The notes beneath the pieces are model-generated. The model was not told the origin of the DNA. It was given only the letters and a program-made list of their open reading frames with translations, and did no database searches. From contig NC_010581.1 of NCBI RefSeq assembly GCF_000019845.1, positions 1,989,501-2,053,500 of the forward strand: a stretch of DNA of 64,000 nucleotides. The letters run 5' to 3'. This stretch comes from Beijerinckia indica subsp. indica ATCC 9039 (GTDB taxonomy: Bacteria > Pseudomonadota > Alphaproteobacteria > Rhizobiales > Beijerinckiaceae). Numbering within the stretch: the first letter of the stretch is position 1; each line of letters opens with the position of its first letter. A program made the position numbers and the translations under genes. This document shows, one piece after another, positions 9,157 to 16,905 of the stretch.

Positions 9157-9436
9157 TCGCTTCTTAAAGCGAGCACAGCCGGTTTGCGACCCGGCAGAGA
9201 CGCTTATGCCAAGAATCGCGAACAGCAGTTCTTGGTTTCTTTTAGATGTTTGGTCCTAAATTTTGAGCCCAATGATCTCGAGTGAGTGGCCTGCTGGACG
9301 GAACGAATAGAGAATTAAACTCGATTAAAAATCATAAATATAACATAATTTCCCATCGATCGTCCTTGGCTATTTTTCTCAAAACTTATAGAAATAATGT
9401 AATTTACTTTCCCGGGAAATTTGCCATGAGCGATGA

Positions 9437-9682
9437 ATTGACGCGACACAAAGCGAAATCCTAATCCCGCTGACGAAATTCGAGGTCCATGCGGCGGAGG
9501 TCGCTGACATTGTTCTGACGGTGACAGGTGGCTATGGCTATCAGCGTGGGTCGATCGAGCGGGCCTTTCGCGACGCACGAGCTGGAATTGCCATGGGACC
9601 GTCGAATATCATCGCGCGCGAATGGATCGGCAAGACACTTTTGGGCCTGCCACTTGAACTCTTCTATGAAGGCGGCGAGTAA
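9437..9682 (+). pseudogene. Acyl-CoA dehydrogenase remnant (C-terminal end)
   Basis: An open frame with no start codon encodes about 80 residues matching the end of acyl-CoA dehydrogenases. VLTVTGGYGYQRGSIERAF is the conserved stretch just after the active-site region, and it is followed by RDARAGIAMGPSN, EWIGKTLLGLPLELFYEGGE and a stop. A stop codon at 9434 closes the frame upstream, and no flavin-binding part precedes it. The gene has lost more than three quarters of its length. It may once have been linked to the Rieske protein gene downstream. Confidence 0.75.
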
Positions 9683-9851
9683 AGCTTGGTTGGCTTCGAG
9701 GGGATTGCTCGCGAAATCCATGAGCCGATAAAGCCGAAGCCCTTGCGGGCCACAACATAGCCTTAAAGCTCTTGCTGCACCTGCCAGAAGGCTTTTTCTG
9801 GTCCGTAACTTGCCTGTTCCCACAAGGCATTCATTTTTCGGAAGGCAACCT

Positions 9852-10190
9852 ATGGCGTTTACCTCTATTTGTCGCGCAGACGCCGTGAATGAAGGCGGTA
9901 TGGGCCTCTTTCATGCTGGCCGCAAGAGCGTGCTTCTGGTCTGGCCGACAGGCGGTGAGCTCAAGGCCTATCGAGGGCGGTGTCCGCATGCCGATATGCC
10001 GTTGGATGATGCTACCTTCAATGGGAAAACAGTGACCTGCACGATCCACCATTGGGGCTTCGACGGCGGCAACGGCAAATGTGTGACGCATCTCGTCCGC
10101 AATGCGCTCCACTCGTATTCATTGCGTGTGGAAGGAGATGAGATACAGGTCGATGTCGGACCGGCCAAGCCGGCGCGTTCACCAGCATAA
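9852..10190 (+). CDS. Rieske [2Fe-2S] ferredoxin, TmoC-like
   Basis: A 112-residue Rieske ferredoxin. The cluster ligands are clear: CPHADMPL (Cys-x-His) and, 20 residues on, CTIHHWGFD (Cys-x-x-His). The layout, including the opening MAFTSICRADAV and the end SLRVEGDEIQVDV, is that of the small ferredoxins that feed electrons to soluble diiron monooxygenases such as toluene 4-monooxygenase, or to ring-hydroxylating dioxygenases. The ATG at 9852 has GGAAGG about 7 bases upstream; an ATG at 9810 lacks a site. No oxygenase or reductase gene is nearby, so its partner is elsewhere or lost. Confidence 0.88.
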   Translation: MAFTSICRADAVNEGGMGLFHAGRKSVLLVWPTGGELKAYRGRCPHADMPLDDATFNGKTVTCTIHHWGFDGGNGKCVTHLVRNALHSYSLRVEGDEIQVDVGPAKPARSPA

Positions 10191-10377
10191 CAGCGGCCTG
10201 CAATGGTCGAGACGCAAAGTTTGAAAGCTGTTGGTGGAAGTCTCAAACGGAACGACAGATCAACAGGCTAAAAACTCTTAAGTAAGCGATGAATGGTTAC
10301 ACAAGCGTTCGTCTCCTTCGCGCGCTTGTGTCCTCCCGTGATCCGAGGGCAAGTCAATAACACTGCCCTGAAACGCG

Positions 10378-11049
10378 TTAGCACGGTGGTGGAGGATTGG
10401 GGACAGGATTACACCTCTGGACACGGTAGCCAATACCCGTGCTCCTTATGACTTGATCCATATGCTTAGAAAAAAGTGCGGAAACTTCTGAAGGGCTGAC
10501 TGCGTGTGATTTCAACGCATTCATGAAATATGTCGCCGTGGTTGAAGCAGCGATCGCTGAGTCGAGCTGCGCTTCCTGCGCGACGAGTGGATTACCATCC
10601 CTTCTAATGAGCGGAGCATTCACGGTGACCCCGACATCAACGAATGCTGGCGGTACACCACCAACGAACCGGATCGCTGTGCAGTATGACCATTGAGTAT
10701 TCCCTGGGCATCTCTTAAATTGGAAGGCATCCGGTTCTACAACGCGTTGCGCTCCCTGTTGCCTACCCCCTCCACCGCCCCCACCTTCATGACCCGAGCC
10801 AGTATTGCTGCCTTCGTCCCCGCCACCTGATGGGCCAGAGGGTGCCCCGTATCCAACCGGTCGGTCTTCACAAACAACCGTAGTATCCGGATCTGCGGCC
10901 TCCACACGCTTTTTTTCCGCTTCACAATCCTCAGCATAAGAACAAGGCGCCCAAGCAAAAAATATCGCGGCGAATAAATACGTCCGACGCAAACGCAGTA
11001 TCTTATTGTTACTATGAGCAGCAACGCCAGATAATATCGTTTTTTCCAT
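10378..11049 (-). CDS. Hypothetical secreted glycine-rich protein
   Basis: A 223-residue protein I do not recognise. From the ATG at 11049 (MEKTILSG) there is a basic stretch then a hydrophobic core ending PCSYAEDCE, a plausible signal peptide. A short acidic region with two cysteines follows, then a low-complexity Gly/Ser linker around residues 75-100 with a run of seven glycines, and a C-terminal domain (about 110-223) with several cysteines (RCPGNTQWSYC) ending in a Pro/Cys tail. The even cysteine count suggests disulfides in the periplasm. A longer frame from 11148 adds a non-signal-like N-terminus. No neighbour gives a clue to its role. Confidence 0.65.
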   Translation of the reverse strand: MEKTILSGVAAHSNNKILRLRRTYLFAAIFFAWAPCSYAEDCEAEKKRVEAADPDTTVVCEDRPVGYGAPSGPSGGGDEGSNTGSGHEGGGGGGGRQQGAQRVVEPDAFQFKRCPGNTQWSYCTAIRFVGGVPPAFVDVGVTVNAPLIRRDGNPLVAQEAQLDSAIAASTTATYFMNALKSHAVSPSEVSALFSKHMDQVIRSTGIGYRVQRCNPVPNPPPPC

Positions 11050-11260
11050 TGCTGACTGACGCCTCCCCCTACAGATATTATCAATATTGATGTAACACAC
11101 GTCAAAAGTGTATTCCACTCTATGCATATGTTGAGTGTACTCACACATAGTAAATCATGCAAGCGCTCCACCAATAGATTGCCCCAAATTCAACATTATT
11201 GAGTTGGTCCGAAAATCGTCAACTTAGACGACTTTGAATCGTGTAACGCTGCCTTGGTAT

Positions 11261-11289
11261 GCATTCCCAGCATACGCGGGGATAAACCG
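11261..11289 (+). CRISPR. Single orphan type I-E-like CRISPR repeat
   Basis: A 29-base unit ends in GCGGGGATAAACCG, identical to the 3' half of common type I-E repeats, and starts GCATTCCCAGCATAC, close to the usual GTATTCCCCGCGTGC half. By my hand comparison about 25 of 29 bases agree with that consensus. No second copy lies one repeat-plus-spacer away on either side, and no cas gene is in the window. It sits in a 437-base gap (11050-11486) that otherwise holds nothing recognisable. It is either the relic of a lost array or a coincidence; the long exact match favours a relic. Confidence 0.5.
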
Positions 11290-11417
11290 CTTCTATCATC
11301 AGATCGACAGTCAGACCGTCATGACCAACTCGGTCGGCAATGCGACGTGACGATCAAAAACCCAATATATTCATGAAATATAGATATCACTTCATGCAGT
11401 TTATAGCGCCTAATTGA

Positions 11418-12476
<1,059 letters not shown>

Positions 12477-12504
12477 GGCCCCTATCGATCCGGACCAAAG
12501 TGTA

Positions 12505-12912
12505 TCAATTTGCAGAAGGAACGGGGCAACTCATATCGCCTTCTTTACAATTCAAATAATTCTGCAGGTCTTTGATGCGAGATTGCGTCATGCCATCCAT
12601 ACACATTGAGATGATCATTGGCATGACGCTTCCTCCCGCTGAAGCCGACCTCTGGAAATCGCACTCAGCATCTCGAAATTTGATCCAGGCGCGCTGTGCC
12701 TGAGCAAGAAGCTTCTTGGTATCAGTATTGTCTGATAGGCGGGTTTCAATCTTCTTGTAGAGTTCGTTGAGCTGACTGTCCGACTTTTTGAAAGCGACAT
12801 TGGCGCACTCGTTCATGGTCGCCTGATCCATGGCGTCAGCACATTTATCCTTGGAAAAAGCGAGTGCTGGCATAGCCAGAACCATGAGCCCACTCAGAAT
12901 CGTCGCTTTCAT
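12505..12912 (-). CDS. Lysozyme inhibitor LprI-like protein (DUF1311)
   Basis: A 135-residue periplasmic protein. Residues 1-20 form a signal peptide (MKATILSGLMVLAMPALAFS). The mature part has the LprI N-terminal domain: CADAMDQATMNECANVAF, then KLLAQAQRAWIKFRDAECDFQ, with cysteines that pair in the family. The ATG at 12912 follows AGGAGAGA at good spacing. In mycobacteria LprI inhibits lysozyme, but most DUF1311 proteins, including this one, have no tested role. It converges with the AKR gene and stands alone. Confidence 0.88.
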   Translation of the reverse strand: MKATILSGLMVLAMPALAFSKDKCADAMDQATMNECANVAFKKSDSQLNELYKKIETRLSDNTDTKKLLAQAQRAWIKFRDAECDFQRSASAGGSVMPMIISMCMDGMTQSRIKDLQNYLNCKEGDMSCPVPSAN

Positions 12913-13058
12913 CAATTATCTCTCCTGCCAATTGTTCATTTCGGGCAAGTCAGTGCCGAGATCATTCATTTCTGTATAGTCGTGCTATTGCTGCTCATGT
13001 CGCACTGAAGCGTTCAAAGATAGCGGGTACGAGCCGACCCTGCCCGCGTCTGCTCTTA

Positions 13059-14297
13059 TCATCGTGGCGCCAGCGCTTTTATCGCCTCCTCGGCGGCGCG
13101 CATACCGCTCTCATAGGCACCATGCGCGGTCGAGAAATCGGTGGTATGTGTCGCTTCGCCCGCGAAGAACAACCGTCCGTCAAACGGCCGGGCCAGTGCG
13201 GCACGCGTATCGGCCCAGCCCGGCAGAGCGTGGCTGTAAGCACCGCCGATCGTCACGGTGCCAGCCCAATCGGAGGCCATGAGAGGCTTGAGATTGTGGC
13301 GTACCGTTGAACCGAATAGCCTGACGAGTTGGTCGATCGCGCGCGCAAAGGCGGCATCAGGCCCCTCTGCGGTAGCGGCCCGTGCGCCAGCGCCGCCCAG
13401 GAAACATTCAATCACCGGCCAGCCAAACGGGCGAATGTAATAGGTGCCTGTCGCCGCATCATGGGGATCACCAAGAACATGGCTCTCGGGCGCGAAAGGG
13501 CTCTTGCCAACGATCTCCAAAAACAGTTTCTCATCGCGGCCAAGCGGCAGGTGGCTGGCTGCTTCGCGCCAGGGATCGAGCACGGAGGGCCAGACAATCC
13601 TGTCGCCCGCGAGAATGCTGGTCGAGACCGTGAGGATCGCAGCGCGAACGCGCAGGGTGCCAGCCGGTGTGTGGAGCGCGACGTGACTGGCGTCGAGCGC
13701 GATCGCCTCGACAGGTGTGGCGAGGCACAAGCGCGTGCCAGCCGGAAAACTCGCCGCGACGAGCGTGCCATAGCCCGCGCGCACCCGCCAATTGCAATCG
13801 GTCGAGGCCATATCATAGGCGGCATAGTCCCGCGCGGAGATGCGCTCGAGCTCGTCACCGCTGATGAAGCCGCTCATCGCCTGGAGATAGGCAGTCCATC
13901 GCCCTTCCGGATCAAGGGCGTCGGCCGCGCAATCATTGAGCGGGGGCGTCGTGGCCAGCCGCTTGCTCCACGCCGCGAAAGCCTGCTGAGCGGCGGCCCG
14001 CTCGGCAGGCGGGAAGCCGAGATCGCAATATTGCGCGCTCCAGGCCGGAATACGTCGATCGACTGCAAAACCGCTTTGCTCGGCGATGCGCGTCCAGGGA
14101 TTGCGGTCGGCGGAATGGAGCCAGCCGCAACCAAGATCGAGCGGTAGCCCGGCGCTCTCGCGTGTCCAGGCGCGGCCGCCGGGACGTGGCAAGGCTTCGA
14201 GCACCAGCGTGGACAGCCCGCTGCCGGTGAGCCGCCGCGCGGCCCCGACACCGGCCGCGCCGGCACCGATGATGGCAATGTCGAGATCCTGAATCAT
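13059..14297 (-). CDS. FAD-dependent amine oxidase (flavin monoamine oxidase family)
   Basis: A 412-residue flavoprotein oxidase. The FAD dinucleotide motif IIGAGAAGVGAARRL is at about 9-23, followed by LEALPRPGGRAWT with the GGR motif. The C-terminal FAD region GRLFFAGEATHTTDFSTAHGAYESG is characteristic of monoamine and polyamine oxidases. There is no signal peptide, so it should be cytoplasmic. The ATG at 14297 is preferred over the TTG one codon upstream. It is on the same strand as the alcohol dehydrogenase, 55 bases downstream of that gene, so they may be co-transcribed. The product aldehyde of an amine oxidase could feed the dehydrogenase (inference). Confidence 0.9.
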   Translation of the reverse strand: MIQDLDIAIIGAGAAGVGAARRLTGSGLSTLVLEALPRPGGRAWTRESAGLPLDLGCGWLHSADRNPWTRIAEQSGFAVDRRIPAWSAQYCDLGFPPAERAAAQQAFAAWSKRLATTPPLNDCAADALDPEGRWTAYLQAMSGFISGDELERISARDYAAYDMASTDCNWRVRAGYGTLVAASFPAGTRLCLATPVEAIALDASHVALHTPAGTLRVRAAILTVSTSILAGDRIVWPSVLDPWREAASHLPLGRDEKLFLEIVGKSPFAPESHVLGDPHDAATGTYYIRPFGWPVIECFLGGAGARAATAEGPDAAFARAIDQLVRLFGSTVRHNLKPLMASDWAGTVTIGGAYSHALPGWADTRAALARPFDGRLFFAGEATHTTDFSTAHGAYESGMRAAEEAIKALAPR

Positions 14298-14352
14298 CAA
14301 TGTATACGCTATCAGGCCGCGCAGCCATGAATGATCATGGCTGCGATCAAGA

Positions 14353-15411
14353 TTATACCGCCTCTGGCGCTGGCATCGAGGCCATGTCGATCACGAAGCG
14401 GTAGCGTACATCGGCGCGCTCGAGTCGGACGAACGCCTCGTTGATCTGGTCCATGCGGATCATCTCGACATCGGGCAGGACATTCTTCTTGGCGCAGAAG
14501 TTGAGCATCTCCTGCGTCTCGGCAATGCCGCCGATGGGCGAGCCGGCGACCCGACGGCGGCCGAGCAGCAGAGGCACCGTGCTCGGTTCGGCGAGCGGGC
14601 CAATCTGTCCGACCAGCACCAACGTACCGTCCACGTCCAGCAGCGGCAAGTAAGGGTTGATGTCGTGCTTCACAGGCACGGTGTCGATGATCAGGTCAAA
14701 GCTGTTCGCGGCCTTTATCATCGCCGCCTCGTCCGTGGAGACGAGCAGCCGATCGGCACCGAGCGCCAGCGCGTCCGTCTCCTTCTCCTTCGTGCGGCTC
14801 AACACAGTCACATCGGCGCCCATCGCGGCAGCGAGCTTCACCGCCATATGGCCGAGACCACCGAGACCAATTACGCCGACCCGGCTGCCGGGGCCAACAT
14901 TCCAGGTGCGCAGAGGCGAGTAAGTGGTGATGCCGGCGCAGAGCAGCGGCGCAGCCTTGGACAGATCGAGCCCATCCGGGACACGCAGGGCGAACTCCTC
15001 GCGCACCACGAGGTGCTTGGAATAGCCACCATAGGTCCTCTCACCGGTGATGCGATCCTTGTCGTTATAGGTCTGGGTATTGCCCTCGCGGCAGAGCTGC
15101 TCCTCGCCCTTCCGGCACTGATCGCAATGCTGGCAGCTATCGACCATGCAGCCGACCGCTACATGGTCGCCGATTTTATAGCGCTTGACCGCGTTGCCGA
15201 CCGCGATCACACGGCCGACGATTTCGTGACCGGGAACAAGCGGATATTGGCTCCAACCCCAGTCGTTGCGGGCCTGGTGAAGGTCTGAGTGGCAGATGCC
15301 GCAATAGAGCACTTCCATCACAATATCGTTCGCACGCGGAGCCCGCCGTTCGAACCTGAATGGGGCCAGAGGGGTGTCTGCCGATGTGCATGCAAAGCCG
15401 ATAGTCTTCAT
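14353..15411 (-). CDS. Zinc-dependent NAD(P) alcohol dehydrogenase (YahK/cinnamyl-ADH type)
   Basis: A 352-residue medium-chain dehydrogenase. Catalytic zinc ligands are seen in CGICHSD and PGHE. The four structural-zinc cysteines lie in VDSCQHCDQCRKGEEQLC. The Rossmann motif GLGGLGHMAVKLA is near residue 185, and SRTKEKETDALALGAD follows, typical of NADP-preferring aldehyde reductases such as YahK. Its start codon overlaps the stop of a broken CMD gene (ATGA), a trace of translational coupling. A LysR gene is divergent about 350 bases away and probably controls this set. Confidence 0.93.
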   Translation of the reverse strand: MKTIGFACTSADTPLAPFRFERRAPRANDIVMEVLYCGICHSDLHQARNDWGWSQYPLVPGHEIVGRVIAVGNAVKRYKIGDHVAVGCMVDSCQHCDQCRKGEEQLCREGNTQTYNDKDRITGERTYGGYSKHLVVREEFALRVPDGLDLSKAAPLLCAGITTYSPLRTWNVGPGSRVGVIGLGGLGHMAVKLAAAMGADVTVLSRTKEKETDALALGADRLLVSTDEAAMIKAANSFDLIIDTVPVKHDINPYLPLLDVDGTLVLVGQIGPLAEPSTVPLLLGRRRVAGSPIGGIAETQEMLNFCAKKNVLPDVEMIRMDQINEAFVRLERADVRYRFVIDMASMPAPEAV

Positions 15412-15637
15412 CTGGTAACCTCGATGGGGTGATTAGTATCGGCGCCCTTGAACGCCTTGCGGAGGATCGGCACCGCCATGTTCGCGACGGGCCAGCCGGC
15501 GTAGAAGGCGAGCGAGCGCTTCAGGGACCGGGGAATTCGTTGTGGCGATAGAGTGCGACCGGGCTCGCGACCGTGATCAGGCTACCGTCGCGTTTGCCGG
15601 GGCGCTCCTTTTAGGCGGGACTGTCTTCGTCGGCCAT
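15408..15637 (-). pseudogene. Broken carboxymuconolactone-decarboxylase-like gene
   Basis: A GGAG ribosome site and an ATG at 15637 start a frame that stops after eight codons. The same frame then resumes KERPGKRDGSLITVASPVALYRHN, matching the RDRSLVTVAALIALNR region of CMD proteins, and stops again. A second frame continues RSLAFYAGWPVANMAVPILRKAF, the family's C-terminal HLAFYAGWP motif, and ends in a TGA that overlaps the alcohol dehydrogenase ATG. So there is an in-frame stop, a deletion of the middle and a frame change. The intact gene was probably first in an operon with the dehydrogenase. Confidence 0.75.
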
Positions 15638-15762
15638 CTCCTTGCCTCCCTGGCATCTTGCTCGTCGGTGACCTCTCCATCGCGGCAAGCCAACATTTAA
15701 TCGTGAAGCATTTCGAGGATTAGCCGCTATAAACCGTATGGAGTTATATCAGGAGTTCATGA

Positions 15763-16656
15763 ATGCGACGCGAGGAACTGCTCGATCTGAATGCCTTCAT
15801 GACGGTGGCCGAGGAACAGAGCTTCACCCGCGCCGCCGCTAAGCTCGGCACTTCTCAATCGGCGCTGAGCCACACAATCCGGCGACTGGAAATGCGCCTT
15901 GGCGTGCGTCTGCTGACCCGGACCACCCGGAGCGTCGCGCCCACCGAGGCGGGCGAGCGGCTGCTCGGCACGCTGAGGCCGGCGCTCGACAGTATCGGCG
16001 CCCAGCTCACGTCGCTCGGCGAACTGCGTGAGAAGCCGGCGGGGACAATTCGCATCACGACGTCGGAGCACGCGGCCGACACCACTCTTTGGCCCGCCCT
16101 CGAGAAGCTGCTTCCCGCCTATCCCGATATCCATGTCGAGCTGAGCCTCGACTCAGGGTTCGCCGATATTGTGACGGAGCGGTTCGACGCCGGTGTTCGC
16201 CTGGGCGAGGCGCTCGCCAAAGATATGATTGCGACGCGGATCGGCCCAGACCTGCGCATGGCAGTGGTCGGCTCGCCCGCTTATTTCCAGACGCGACCGA
16301 TCCCGCAGACGCCGCAGAGCCTAGCAGACCATCAGTGCATCAACCTGCGCATGCTGAGCTCCGGGGGTCTTTATGCCTGGGAATTGGAGAAGGATGGCCG
16401 CGAGTTACGCGTGCGCGTCGAGGGGCAACTTGCCTTTAACAATGTAAACATGATTGTCCGCGCCGCCACAGCTGGATTCGGTCTCGGCTTCGTGATGGAG
16501 GATCAGGTCACGGCGCATCTCGCGGACGGACGTTTGATCCGCGTGCTGGAAGACTGGTGTCCACCCTTCCCAGGCTACCACCTCTATTATCCAAGTCGGC
16601 GTCAGCCTTCGGCCGCATTCGCGGTGCTGGTTGAAGCACTACGCTATCGCGGGTGA
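15763..16656 (+). CDS. LysR-family transcriptional regulator
   Basis: A 297-residue regulator. The N-terminal winged HTH reads LDLNAFMTVAEEQSFTRAAAKLGTSQSALSHTIRRLE (about 7-43). A linker helix leads to a substrate-binding domain with the GTIRITTSEHAADTTLWPALEKL start usual for the CrgA/DmlR-like branch. It is transcribed away from the broken CMD and alcohol dehydrogenase genes, the classic LysR layout, so autoregulation and control of that operon are likely (inference). The effector cannot be read from sequence. Confidence 0.93.
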   Translation: MRREELLDLNAFMTVAEEQSFTRAAAKLGTSQSALSHTIRRLEMRLGVRLLTRTTRSVAPTEAGERLLGTLRPALDSIGAQLTSLGELREKPAGTIRITTSEHAADTTLWPALEKLLPAYPDIHVELSLDSGFADIVTERFDAGVRLGEALAKDMIATRIGPDLRMAVVGSPAYFQTRPIPQTPQSLADHQCINLRMLSSGGLYAWELEKDGRELRVRVEGQLAFNNVNMIVRAATAGFGLGFVMEDQVTAHLADGRLIRVLEDWCPPFPGYHLYYPSRRQPSAAFAVLVEALRYRG

Positions 16657-16905
16657 TGGCTGCCGCGCGAGCAGCGGGGGCATTGTCTGGCAATCGTCAT
16701 GATCGTGCGTGCGACAGCTCTCCGGTGGGACAACCTCCTGCCACTACAGCTTGCTTGTATAGGCGCCCAATCTCTAGAGCTCAGTCTTGCCAACCTCCGT
16801 CCAAAGCGACTATCTCCGTCCTACTAAGACCATCATCGAACGGATGTCAGCTTAATTGATTTCGCGCCCCACGCTCTTTTTAATCCGCCACTTGCGACGA
16901 ATAAC

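Noticed and set aside
9461..9823. Minus-strand open frame of 120 codons
   Set aside because: Opposite the acyl-CoA dehydrogenase relic, which explains the sequence better.
13329..14147. Long open frame (272 codons) on the plus strand
   Set aside because: It lies exactly opposite the amine oxidase gene, has no domain resemblance and no ribosome site; it is a shadow of a GC-rich gene.
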